The notes: generated by a model not told the origin, from the letters alone. Positions 48,505 to 57,310 are shown, counted from the stretch's first letter. The stretch is 64,000 nt of DNA from DATJPW01 sp963752855 (GCA_963752855.1 CAVVZX010000008.1:62001-126000); one strand, 5' to 3'. Translations and numbers: made by a program.

Positions 48505-48993
48505 CTATCCCTCATTCGCCAGTTTGTAGGCCGCGGCCAACAGTTCGGGAGTTATCCTGAAACCGGATTCCTCGAGTTGACGCAACACCGGACCTATCTG
48601 AGATAACGCTCCCTCCTTTTTGGCCAGGAGAAGTGCACCAATTGTGCCTACCACTTTGATTCCCAGAGAAGAAGCGCAATTTCTGGCTGCTCGATCATCC
48701 AGGATAGCATCATATCCGTCATTGAGATAGGCCCAAGAGATGACTTCGGTCTCACCTTTGCCCAAATCCCAGGCAAGAATCAGAGGGGGAACTTTCTCAA
48801 TTCGACGGACAAAAGGCGCTCCGTGTTCACGTATCCAAATCCTGGCGGGATCATCAGCAGGTCCTTGATCCAGTTCCCGGACCACGCCGTCCGGAATAAT
48901 CAGGTCGGAGCATAATTCTTCGAGCAGGCGAATCTGTGAAACTTTGCCAAGAGCAATAAGCGGGGAAGCGTTCAGGACCCATTTCCTAGCCAC
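48505..48993 (-). CDS. DUF3368 PIN-domain toxin
   Basis: GTG 48993 (VARKWVLNASPLIALGKV) overlaps the antitoxin stop by 8 nt (GTGGCTAG). The PIN acidic set is in NASPLIALGK, VVRELDQG, GKGETEVISWA and AILDDRAARNCA. 162 residues, normal for DUF3368. Longer upstream starts would overlap the antitoxin fully. Confidence 0.85.
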   Translation of the reverse strand: MARKWVLNASPLIALGKVSQIRLLEELCSDLIIPDGVVRELDQGPADDPARIWIREHGAPFVRRIEKVPPLILAWDLGKGETEVISWAYLNDGYDAILDDRAARNCASSLGIKVVGTIGALLLAKKEGALSQIGPVLRQLEESGFRITPELLAAAYKLANEG

Positions 48994-49240
48994 GATCCAG
49001 TTCCTCGCACAGTTCCTCCGGTGTTTCCTGAAAAGGAGAAACACGGAATCGTGATAGCGCATCAAGAAAGCGTTCGCGGCTTACACCCGCGAGTTCGGCC
49101 GCTTTGGACTGGGAGACCAGACCTATTTCGTACCATTTGGCCGCCGCTGCCAATCGCATTTCTTTAACAAAGTCCTCCGGTTTGCTCCGTAGAGCGGAGA
49201 AGGCATCGTCCGGCAGATCTATAGTTATCTGGGTTGACAT
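48986..49240 (-). CDS. UPF0175 antitoxin
   Basis: 84 residues: ITIDLPDDAFSALRSKPEDFVKEMRLAAAAKWYEIGLVSQSKAAELAGVSRERFLDAL. The strand-helix N terminus and HTH identify UPF0175, the usual partner of DUF3368 toxins. GGAGG-type site upstream (AGGAGATC). Intact pair. Confidence 0.9.
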   Translation of the reverse strand: MSTQITIDLPDDAFSALRSKPEDFVKEMRLAAAAKWYEIGLVSQSKAAELAGVSRERFLDALSRFRVSPFQETPEELCEELDRG

Positions 49241-49294
49241 TCTGATCTCCTCCCATTCGTGCAGGCCGAAGCAATACCTCGATCATGCGTCTGT

Positions 49295-49350
49295 GTGAAC
49301 ATATCTGTTCCTTCGGTAGAAGACAATCAAACATTTTTCCCGTTCATCGA
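49295..49350 (+). repeat. 56-bp repeat shared with 45532-45588
   Basis: GTGAACATATCTGTTCCTT ... GAAGACAA(T/C)CAAACATTTTTC ... TTCATCG occurs at both places with few mismatches and the same orientation. It lies just upstream of the enoyl-CoA hydratase here and upstream of the small membrane protein there. No function known. Confidence 0.65.
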
Positions 49351-49565
49351 CGCCGATTTCAATGCCAGAGAACGAGGGGGTGGTCGCGACGGAGCGAAGC
49401 AATAAATTTTCTAGACTCAGTCGGCAAAACCTGGGCATATATCAGTTACCTGAATTTTTTGTCCGATTGCGCAAGCAGTGTGTCATTTCTGCGGGTGCAG
49501 GAATTCGGGTCATCATTCTCGCGTGCGTGCGAATAAAGAGGGATTTCCGGAAAGGAGAGCGATTC

Positions 49566-50255
49566 ATGAGCATCATAGACCTCAAGAAGGAGGGTGATGT
49601 TTTCATTCTTACCATGCGGAGCGGTGAAAATCGATTCAATCGAACCTTTGTCGACGCCATGAACGAGGCGCTGGATTCAGTCGAAAAGTCCAGCGGACCG
49701 GCTGCGCTAGTGACCACCGGCGGGGAAGACAAGTACTACTCGAACGGACTGGACCTGGCCTGGATGGGCGGCGACGGGGCGAAGGAGGCCCCTGAATTCG
49801 TCAAGACCGTTCATAAACTCTTCGGCCGGATGTTGACATTTCCTGTGCCGACAGTGGCAGCGATCAACGGCCACGCATTTGCCGCCGGGGCCATGCTTGC
49901 TCTGGCGCACGATTTCCGGGTCATGCGGTCCGACCGGGGGTTCTTCTGCCTGCCCGAAGTGGACATAAACATCCCATTTACCCCTGTCATGAACGCTCTG
50001 ATCACCAGCCGCTTGACGCCCGGCGCCGCTCGGTACTCGATGCTCACCGGAGCGCGGATAGGAGGCGTGCAGGCCAAAGAACTGGGTATTGTCGACGAAG
50101 CGGTCCCCGGCCAAGAGGCGCTGACTCGGGCTGTGGCCTATGTCGCGACACTGGCCGGCAAGGATCGACATACCTTGGCCGCGATCAAGAAGGGCATGAA
50201 CTTAGAGATCCTGGCCGTGCTGGAACAGGATGCTAGTCGGGAATACGGTCTGTGA
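49566..50255 (+). CDS. Enoyl-CoA hydratase/isomerase family protein
   Basis: GGAAAGGAGAG precedes ATG 49566 (MSIIDLKKEGDVFILTM). 229 residues. Crotonase motifs are GGEDKYYSNGLDLAWM (oxyanion hole), AAINGHAFAAGAMLALAHDFRVM and LPEVDINIPF. The short length and SNGLDL suggest a delta3,delta2-enoyl-CoA isomerase rather than a hydratase. The upstream open frame lacks support. Confidence 0.85.
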   Translation: MSIIDLKKEGDVFILTMRSGENRFNRTFVDAMNEALDSVEKSSGPAALVTTGGEDKYYSNGLDLAWMGGDGAKEAPEFVKTVHKLFGRMLTFPVPTVAAINGHAFAAGAMLALAHDFRVMRSDRGFFCLPEVDINIPFTPVMNALITSRLTPGAARYSMLTGARIGGVQAKELGIVDEAVPGQEALTRAVAYVATLAGKDRHTLAAIKKGMNLEILAVLEQDASREYGL

Positions 50256-50678
50256 CAGCCCCGTCCGGATTCTGAAACCGCTTCCGGAAAAGGCGCCGCT
50301 CGAAGTATATGCCTCTTCAAAGCCCACGGAGCGAAGGAATAGGAATGTAAGGCTCTGCGGTGAAGTGTTTGGCATGAACCGGAGATTCCCACGAACGATG
50401 CGGTTCGCTTCGCTCACCACATCCTACTCCAGTTGTTCCAGAGTCAAGTGGCCGATCCCGCTGCCGTCCGCGGGGATACTTCCTTGCTAATCGTCTCTAC
50501 GAGCTTGTTGTCCTCGGCTACCTCCAGTTCATGGTGCGAATGCTCGTGTGCGGGTAAGCTAATCTTGTCGGATATAACGTAGTTTCTCCGCAACCATTTA
50601 GGAGTTTTCTGAAAGGGGGTCCAGGGGGAAAACTCTTTTGCAAAAGGGTTTTCCCCCTGGCAGCATTCCACTTTGTCT
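50256..50678. repeat. Spacer with an ankyrin-gene 3' scrap and palindromic repeat
   Basis: CTTCAAAGCCCACGGAGCG with AAGGAATAG (50313-50341) copies the 3' end of the ankyrin gene at 48384-48408. GAACGATGCGGTTCGC (50394-50409) belongs to the ATGCGGTTCGC module. A reverse TTTTGCAAAA copy is at 50588-50660, with a 20-bp stem having one mismatch (50621-50660). Confidence 0.65.
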
Positions 50679-51908
50679 TTACGACTTCTGCTGCTGTTCC
50701 TTTAGCATCCTTTCGATCTTGCAGGAAATTCCCAAGCCCTGCATGCCGGTCTCAAAGCAGCCGTTGCACGATATGCACTTGGCTTTCGCAGTATCCCCGC
50801 TCTTCCAACGGTTAATTAGGTTAGGCTCTCGAATCAAGGGACGAGCCAGCGAAACGTAATCCGCCTTGCGCTCCTTCAGAATAGCTTCGGCGGTGGAAAG
50901 AGATCGTATACCGCCAACCGCTATCACCGGGACCTTGACCGCTTCTTTTACATACTGAGAGAAATCGAGCAAATAACCTTCGTCTTTCTGTTCGAGGATC
51001 TCTGTCTTGGGACAATGCGCATTCTGGCTGGAAACGGAACAGCAAGCGCTCACCTGGATTGCGGCAATTCCGTCATCTTGCAGGCGCTTGGCAATCTGCA
51101 ATGCTTCAGGAGGCTCCAGACCGCCGGCGACAAAATCCTGAGCGCTCAGCTTAAATATTATCGGGAAACCCGGCTTCATTTTGCCTTTGATGGATTCCAG
51201 AATCTCTCCCACTACTCGATAGCGATTCTGAACGCTGCCTCCATATGAATCGCCGCGTGTGTTCCACGCTGGGGACAAAAACTGATGAAGGCCGTATCCG
51301 TGTGAGCCATGAAGCATGATTCCGTCGAAACCGCAATTGGCCGATCGTACGGCTGCTGCGGTGAAGGCTTCGACCAATCGTTTAATGTCGGCCTGGGTCA
51401 TCTCCTTGGGAACCGGAGAATTGGGTGAATAAGGCGCCGCGGATACTCCCCACATTTCGTCACCTTCTGCCCAAAACAGCTTGGGATTCGACCTGGCGAG
51501 GCAATGGGAGAGCTGGACAATGACTTTAGATCCGTTTTTATGAATGCCGTCAGCGAGCTTTTTCAGACCTTCAGCCTGACTGTCATCGTAGTTTCCGGTA
51601 GAATAGGGCAGGCCTATTCCATTGCTCATGACAATCTGATTGCCGGTCAGGATCAGCCCGACGCCTCCCTTGGCCAGTTCGTTATGCATTGTGAGGGCGA
51701 GATCTGTTATGTAACCCTTCTTGTCTCCAGTGCCGGTCCAGGTGGACGATTTCATGAAACGATTGTTCAATTCCAGCGAGCCGATTGAGCTTTTCTCAAA
51801 TAATTGAGGTCCTTGACCGGCCGCGGTGGCCTTTGTTCCAACCATGAGGATGGTTGTGGCTGCCAGCCCGGACTTCAGGAAATCTCGACGAGACGGCGTT
51901 TTGGCCAT
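50679..51908 (-). CDS. Tat-exported old yellow enzyme-family oxidoreductase
   Basis: AAGGAGAG precedes ATG 51908. The Tat signal is SRRDFLKSGLAATTILMVG. The TIM barrel shows LFEKSSIGSLELNNRFMKSS, GGVGLILTGNQ, FTAAAVRSANCGFDGIMLHGSHGYG, LSPAWNTRGDSYGG and SLARPLIREPNLI. CISCNGCFETGMQGLGISC is the C-terminal Cys cluster for an Fe-S center or structural metal. 409 residues and intact. A periplasmic flavin reductase of this type would act on quinone- or enone-like compounds. Confidence 0.9.
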   Translation of the reverse strand: MAKTPSRRDFLKSGLAATTILMVGTKATAAGQGPQLFEKSSIGSLELNNRFMKSSTWTGTGDKKGYITDLALTMHNELAKGGVGLILTGNQIVMSNGIGLPYSTGNYDDSQAEGLKKLADGIHKNGSKVIVQLSHCLARSNPKLFWAEGDEMWGVSAAPYSPNSPVPKEMTQADIKRLVEAFTAAAVRSANCGFDGIMLHGSHGYGLHQFLSPAWNTRGDSYGGSVQNRYRVVGEILESIKGKMKPGFPIIFKLSAQDFVAGGLEPPEALQIAKRLQDDGIAAIQVSACCSVSSQNAHCPKTEILEQKDEGYLLDFSQYVKEAVKVPVIAVGGIRSLSTAEAILKERKADYVSLARPLIREPNLINRWKSGDTAKAKCISCNGCFETGMQGLGISCKIERMLKEQQQKS

Positions 51909-52257
51909 AATTCTCTCCTTTATTATTAGTGTTCCGATTCTAAGCGCCGTTGGCCGCCTTTTGGCTTCGACCACGGCCCTGCCTTCGCGACCATGATAGC
52001 ATACTTATTTGGTAAAGATACTAAATCGTGTGAACCGGCCACGAATCAGTAGTTTGGTAAGAATTCTCTTTTTCTCTGACCTGAATATTTCGCAGTCTGT
52101 CGGTTATCCGATCAGGCGTGGCGCAAGCCTAACAAGATCCAGCATAAGCCACAATATATTGAAATAGCTTGTTATTTTGCGAAACCTATTGATTAGTGAA
52201 TTTGTACAGTATATGATATCTCCTATGAGCTTTAGTTCAATATGATGAACACAGTAC
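51909..52257. promoter_or_regulatory. AT-rich divergent intergenic region
   Basis: The 350 nt between the two divergent genes are distinctly AT-rich from 52010 on and contain no ORF or dispersed repeat. They should carry both promoters, but no single box pair stands out enough to call. Confidence 0.4.
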
Positions 52258-53404
52258 CATGAAGATATCCGCAAAGTCAGATAACAACGTGAAGTCCTTG
52301 CCTGCGGTCACGAGAACGATCCGACAGAGCTGCAAATCTCGGTTGATGACGCGAAAGACCTGCTCCGCAACAATGACCGGGTAATCCTCTTGGATGTGCG
52401 AAGTGACGGGGAGATGTGCCTGGGCAGCATCAAAGGCGCTAGATGTGTTCCTCCCGGCCTCATCGACGGAAGAGGCGGATAAGCTCTCTGAAGACAAAGA
52501 CGTTCCGATCCTGGTTTACTGTTCTTCGGGGGACCGTTCGCTCGGCGCGGCCAAGAAGCTGAGTGAGAAGGGTTTCACCAACGTCCGATCCATTGCCGGC
52601 GGTTTCACCGCATGGTTGAATTCGGGCGGCGAGGTGATTGGCAGCCGATTCACAGTCGAGCAACTTGACCGGTACAGCAGGAACATGCTCCTCAGCGAAG
52701 TCGGAGAAGAGGGGCAATCAAAGCTGATGAACGCCAAGGTGCTCATGGTCGGGGCTGGGGGACTCGCTTCTTCCGCGGGGCTTTACCTTGCGGCCTGCGG
52801 CGTGGGGACCATTGGAATTGCGGATTTCGACCGGGTCGAACTCTCCAACCTGAACAGGCAGGTCATTCACGGGACCGCTGATATAGGTTCGCTAAAGGTT
52901 GATTCCGCGAAATCGGCCATCGAGCGGATAAATCCCAACGTGGAAGTGATTCCTTTCAATTTGCGCCTGACGTCGGACAACGCCGTCAACATAATATCCG
53001 ATTTTGATGTTGTCATGGACGCCAGCGACAACGTTGATACGAAGTTCATGCTCAATGACGCATGTTTTTTCGCGGGTAAGCCGTACGTCTTTGGCGGCGC
53101 CGTAGGATTTGACGGCCAGGCGGGCGTCTTTTGGCCGAAGGCCGGCGGGCCTTGTCTGAGGTGCCTTTTTCCGAAGCCGCCCCCGCAGCACCTTGCTCCG
53201 ACCTGAAGCCAGATAGGAGTGCTCGGGGTTGTCCCGGGACAGATCGGCCTGGTCCAGGCCACGGAAGTAATTAAATTGGTCCTCGACATAGGGACGCCGA
53301 TGATCGGGAAATTCTATGTTTATAACGCCCTTACGTTGACGACCAAGATTATGGAAATCGGGAGGGACCCCGATTGCCGGCTGTGCGGCGAAAATCCGCG
53401 GTGA
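52258..53404 (+). CDS. Rhodanese-E1 (MoeB/ThiF) fusion, probable selenoprotein
   Basis: The N-terminal rhodanese domain (DPTELQISVDDAKDLL, VILLDVRSDGEM) has its active loop in VYCSSGDRS. The E1 domain follows: FTVEQLDRYSRNMLL, GAGGLASSAGLYLAACGVG (ATP loop), DFDRVELSNLNRQ, and Zn ligands in GPCLRCLF and CRLCG. Within it, TGA at 53204-53206 lies in PT-stop-SQIGVLGVVPGQIG, where MoeB/ThiF have P(S/T)C..AGVLG. The same frame continues without a shift to 53404. A hairpin CTCGGG-GTTGT-CCCGGG (53222-53238) starts 15 nt after the TGA, as a bacterial SECIS would. Two frame changes near 52310 and 52450 in the rhodanese part remain unexplained. Confidence 0.75.
53204..53238 (+). promoter_or_regulatory. 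UGA codon with SECIS-like hairpin
   Basis: UGA (53204-53206) is followed by a stem of six pairs (53222-53227 with 53233-53238, one G-U) and a GUUGU loop. The loop begins 21 nt after the UGA and starts with G, within the spacing known for bacterial SECIS elements. Confidence 0.6.
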
Positions 53405-53818
53405 GGCGGAGAGGGGCTGAGAGGCAAGAAGTTTCTGGGGCGGACGTTTTTGCAAAAACGCCCTCCCCAGACCCCTCCCCAAAAACTCCTAAATGGCTGG
53501 CGGAACCACGGATGCTGCTGTACGGCCCAGACCCACGTGTCCGCCGATTTAATAGCACGGCATCCTGCCGGTCGATTCACATTGTAGGGCGCCGCTTGCT
53601 GCGCCCTATTATCTCTCCTGACCGGTTATGGGTTGTTATTGTGGGGCAGGCTTTCCAGCCTGCCTGTTGTAGAATGCAGAGAATGGCAGGCTGGAACGCC
53701 TGTCCCACGAAGACGGTAGCCACCGGCGGCGCCCTCTTTCCTCCCCCTTTTCTAAAGGGGGATATAGCGGGATTTTTCGGCGACCAACAAAGAAATAATA
53801 CTACTGGAGTTTGGGAAC
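53405..53818. repeat. Gene-free spacer with three repeat families
   Basis: TTTTGCAAAA copy with tail CAAAAACTCCTAAATGGCTG (53433-53505), GGGGCAGGCTTTCCAGCCTGCC and its partner GGCAGGCTGGAACGCCTGTCCC (53642-53708), and CCCCCTTTTCTAAAGGGGGAT (53743-53763). Confidence 0.7.
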
Positions 53819-54047
53819 ATGAGATTGACATTGCTTGACAGGGAAACCGGGCGAATCCAGGCCTTTCACTTTGGACGAGGCAAAGACATGGGACTGGAAA
53901 AACCCCGAGGTGTGGCGAATGATCGGCAACTGGCAGATCACGAGCTATGAGAGCCTTGTTCACGTGCTCGGCCTGAAAATGGAGAATGGCCGGGAGGAAG
54001 TGGAATTGCTGGAAGCGCCACGATTCACGATGCTTTCCGGCGGATAA
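53819..54047 (+). CDS. Small protein with C-terminal Gly-Gly, possible sulfur carrier/ubiquitin-like, one frameshift
   Basis: GGAG at 53806-53809 precedes ATG 53819. The first frame gives MRLTLLDRETG. A one-base change near 53847 leads into ESRPFTLDEAKTWDWKNPEVW, and the C terminus is EEVELLEAPRFTMLSGG then stop. Length is about 76 residues. The strand start, length and terminal SGG preceded by a hydrophobic strand are those of MoaD/ThiS-like carriers, which E1 enzymes such as the upstream protein adenylate. Sequence similarity to a named family is not evident, so this is an inference. Confidence 0.5.
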
Positions 54048-54237
54048 GAGCCGGGATTTTGGGGCAAACACCCCAGAATTGGCAAGACCGCCGCATAATT
54101 CCGGATCACTAAAGTTCTTAACAAAATTGACAAACAGGTACAGAGGGGGTAATGATAAGGCTACAAGCTAGCCGATAAATTTGTGTTTGCGAATTGCCGG
54201 CAGGCCGTGTGGTCTGCCGTTGTAGGGAAGGTGAGGT

Positions 54238-55311
54238 ATGGAAAGGGTTGTTGTCGCTGCCATCGCGATCATCCTTGTTCTGACGTGCCCATCGGCGATT
54301 CTCGCGCAGGGTTTTGGGGGGTTGGGAGGGGTCTTGCCTTCGGGATTCTTCTCCACGATGCCCGGACTGGGCGCGTGCGATCTGGGATGTGTGAGGGTCA
54401 TTCCCAGGGTGGATGTAGGGTACCAGAAGATTGCTCTCAACCTGAACGTTCCTGTTGCCCCTACCTTGACGGTAGGGCCTGTTGACCTGTCCCTGCGGGA
54501 TGCCTCTGTTTGGGTGGGATCGGTCGGCTTTGACGCGCACATCGGGCCGCGATTTTCCCTGTATCTCAACGGCCAAGCCAATGCCAAACGCAACGTGACC
54601 GTTGTCGAAGCAGAATCCCCCTCCATTCTTGTCTCTTTACTCTCCTTGGCCTTGCCGTTACAGCGGCCCGGCACCGGACTCCAGTGGTGGGCCATTGACG
54701 GTGGCGCGGCTTGGCGTCTCCGGAGAAACGTGTCATTGCTCGGCGGTTACAGGCAGGATCAGTTATCGCTAAACTTAGGGGGATTGAGGACAGCGGACGG
54801 GCAGTCTCTGGACCTGGACCTAGCCATAGACAGTATCTTCTCTTTGCTCACTCGCTTCCGCGGTGATATCAAGACACAGCTATACATCCCCTATTTTGGA
54901 GTGGAGTTCAGCGGCGTCAATTACCGGAGTTCACTGATATTCAGTCCTTTTGTCTGGGCCAAAGCTAAAGTCCCGCTGCAGGGGAACATAGCGATCAGCG
55001 TTCCCATTGTATCCCTTGAGATAGACTTGCTGACCGAGTGGCGGTTTTCTCTCTCTAAGCCTGGTGTTTTTCTGGAAGGGAAGTTCGAATATGACATAGA
55101 TACCAATCGGGGCGGGCTTCTCAGGCTGTGGGTTACAGGTAACTGGCTCCGGGTAAGAGGCGCCGCGAACGAGAACTTCACTTTGAATGCGCAGGGCTTT
55201 ATCGGCCCCTTCCAGTTCCTCGACGCGACAGTTACCGATGCCGGCTCGGCAACATCCACATTGACGCGATATATGCTTGCAGGTGGAGTATCGGCGGTGA
55301 TACCTTTCTGA
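54238..55311 (+). CDS. Outer-membrane beta-barrel protein
   Basis: 357 residues. Signal peptide VVVAAIAIILVLTCPSAILAQ, then a Gly-rich start and amphipathic strands (RVDVGYQKIALNLNV, SVWVGSVGFDAHIGPRFSLYLNG, AAWRLRRNVSLLGGYRQDQLSL). It ends YMLAGGVSAVIPF with terminal Phe. GAGGT precedes the ATG. Intact and followed by a strong terminator. Same general class as the 38.2 kb protein. Confidence 0.8.
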   Translation: MERVVVAAIAIILVLTCPSAILAQGFGGLGGVLPSGFFSTMPGLGACDLGCVRVIPRVDVGYQKIALNLNVPVAPTLTVGPVDLSLRDASVWVGSVGFDAHIGPRFSLYLNGQANAKRNVTVVEAESPSILVSLLSLALPLQRPGTGLQWWAIDGGAAWRLRRNVSLLGGYRQDQLSLNLGGLRTADGQSLDLDLAIDSIFSLLTRFRGDIKTQLYIPYFGVEFSGVNYRSSLIFSPFVWAKAKVPLQGNIAISVPIVSLEIDLLTEWRFSLSKPGVFLEGKFEYDIDTNRGGLLRLWVTGNWLRVRGAANENFTLNAQGFIGPFQFLDATVTDAGSATSTLTRYMLAGGVSAVIPF

Positions 55312-55370
55312 GACGCCGATATTCAGAGTTCCTGGTAGCTCATATCAATTTGCGTTTGCACGGAGAAGAA

Positions 55371-55412
55371 GAATCGGGGAGGCTCTCACTTAGGGGCCTC
55401 CCCGATTCTTTT
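55371..55412 (+). terminator. Rho-independent terminator
   Basis: GAATCGGGGAGGC (55371-55383) pairs perfectly with GCCTCCCCGATTC (55396-55408), a 13-bp stem with 12-nt loop, followed by TTTT. It ends transcription 60 nt after the beta-barrel gene. Confidence 0.85.
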
Positions 55413-55482
55413 AGATTTAGAATGCGAAATTATATAGCATGATTGTCCCATGGATCTTCCAAGCGCAGGGAAGGTGGATCGG

Positions 55483-56439
55483 ATGAATAATTCCCGCTTG
55501 GCGAATTGCATTGCCAAGGCCGCAAAGTTCCTCGATGAAAATCAGCTCTATAATGGAGAATTCCGGTCTTATAGAGCAGACAACGAGGCCCTCCAAGAGA
55601 GCAACCTGGTAATTGACAGCTCCACATTCGTAACAAGTTGTATCCTGTATTCGTTGAGCTTCCTGAACGACCCCGTGCTCACAACCTTGAAACGTACAGC
55701 CTTGGAGTTCTTGGTGAAACAGATGAAGGCGCCGGGTCTCTGGAAGTATTTCACGTCCAGCTACCACATCCTGATCGATCCGGACCTGGATGACACCGCT
55801 TGCGCGTCTTTTCTGCTGAAAGATATCCATCCTGACATCAGACAAGGGCGAAATGTAGATATCATTCTTGGCGCCAGAAATGAGCAAGGCCTGTTTTTCA
55901 CCTGGCTGCAAGAAAAGCATAAGCGGAACGACATCGATTCCGTTGTTAACGCAAACGTCCTGTTGTACTTGGGCGACAGAGAAGAAACCCGGGCGGTCTC
56001 AGATTACTTGAATACGATCATCGCAGAGGGCCGGGAAGCCGGCACTTATTATTACTACCTGGATGATCTTGCTCTCCACTATGCTGTGTCGAGGGCGTAC
56101 TGGAACGGAGTGACTTCTCTCGAACCCGCCAAGGGACCCATTATATCGACAGCCTTGGCCAGACAGCGGGGAGACGGCTCCTTTGGAAATGAACTCTTAA
56201 CCGGAATGGCGATATGCTGTCTGCTTAATTACTCTTCCGGAAATCTGGACGCTCTGAGCAGAGGAGTTGAACATTTGATGGACACACAGCGGGGCGATGG
56301 CTCCTGGCCTCGTATAGCCTATTACGCAGGCCATCTACCTCCTGAACCTTATACCGTCTGGTACGGCTCCGAAGAGCTGACCACCGGTTTCTGCCTGGAG
56401 GCGTTGGCGCGTTTCCAGGCCCTGGCTAAGCTGAAATAG
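55483..56439 (+). CDS. Alpha/alpha-toroid protein with DxDD motif (terpene cyclase/prenyltransferase-like fold)
   Basis: The start at 55483 (MNNSRLANCIAKAAKFLDENQ) follows GGAAGGTGG. An ATG 33 nt earlier is possible. 318 residues with QW-type repeats QRGDGSFG and QRGDGSWP and the acidic motif DPDLDDTACA. These are features of squalene-hopene and class II diterpene cyclases, whose catalytic acid is in DxDDTA. The protein is less than half the size of a hopene cyclase and holds only one barrel domain. A sulfotransferase gene follows convergently. Confidence 0.7.
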   Translation: MNNSRLANCIAKAAKFLDENQLYNGEFRSYRADNEALQESNLVIDSSTFVTSCILYSLSFLNDPVLTTLKRTALEFLVKQMKAPGLWKYFTSSYHILIDPDLDDTACASFLLKDIHPDIRQGRNVDIILGARNEQGLFFTWLQEKHKRNDIDSVVNANVLLYLGDREETRAVSDYLNTIIAEGREAGTYYYYLDDLALHYAVSRAYWNGVTSLEPAKGPIISTALARQRGDGSFGNELLTGMAICCLLNYSSGNLDALSRGVEHLMDTQRGDGSWPRIAYYAGHLPPEPYTVWYGSEELTTGFCLEALARFQALAKLK

Positions 56440-56469
56440 TGTATTCTCTTGGATGGGTTTTGGGTGAGA

Positions 56470-57310
56470 CTAAGCCTCACCGGCGGGTAAATACCCGAAA
56501 CGAGACATCTGCTCGTAGTGAGCGTGCACTATGGCCCTGACTTGGTCTTTGGTTAGCGCTTCCTTCCACTGACCTGCGACGCCCTTCCGGAAGAAATGAC
56601 CTGTAGGGGAGATCATTTCCGTAAATCCGTGCTCCTGTTCTTGAGTTCGAAGTTTCTCGAATGAGGAGTTTGCAATAGCCTTCTCTAATTCACGTCTGGT
56701 TGGACGAAGATACAAGAATTCCACCAGCGCGGTAAAAGGGATCATGGGGTCTGTTAACAGGTCCTCGTATCGCATCACGAAAAGCGATGGGTCGGTCTTC
56801 CGGGTCCAGGAAGCTACATTTTCCGACCATGAGCCCCACATCTGGTACGTCACTTTGTCATTGCTGGGTCTGGCCTCAAAAGACTGGTTCATGAGCATTA
56901 TTGCCGAATCCATGTCCATGTCAAAGTAATGGCTCATGGACACCACTACGTCTAAGGGGTTGCGAATTATATAGATAGCGCCCAGCGGTCAACTCAGGAG
57001 TTATCATGGGCGTGCCCGCGTGTGTTACGAGAGCGTTATGGGTTTTTACAAAAATCAGGCCGTCGGTGAGGTTAGCGATTTTTGCGTGTACTCTAGGCCG
57101 GGCGGCCGCGGTCTCAGCCATACCCCAATCCTGGCAGGGATTGCGCAAAAACTCCTCATACCATTCCTTGGCCGAATCGCCCACGCTAAGCAGGTTTATC
57201 TGATTAATATTGTAGCTTGCTTCAGTTTTGAATATTAGATTATGGAGGAAGGCCCTGACCCAAGTATTGCCCGACTTGGGATAGGACGCGAGCCAAACGA
57301 TGCCGCCCAT
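56470..57310 (-). CDS. PAPS-dependent sulfotransferase, one frameshift
   Basis: GIVWLASYPKSGNTWVRAFLHNL holds the 5'-phosphosulfate loop. AIYIIRNPLDVVVSMSHYF, reached after a frame change near 56985, holds the 3'-phosphate site. Later FVMRYEDLLTDP and FFRKGVAGQWKEALT complete the sulfotransferase-1 family. About 280 residues. The acceptor is unknown, with a lipid or terpenoid conceivable from the neighbouring toroid gene. Confidence 0.8.

Noticed and set aside
49362..49565. N-terminal extension of the enoyl-CoA hydratase
   Set aside because: The ribosome binding site at 49553-49559 and the crotonase N terminus fix the start at 49566.
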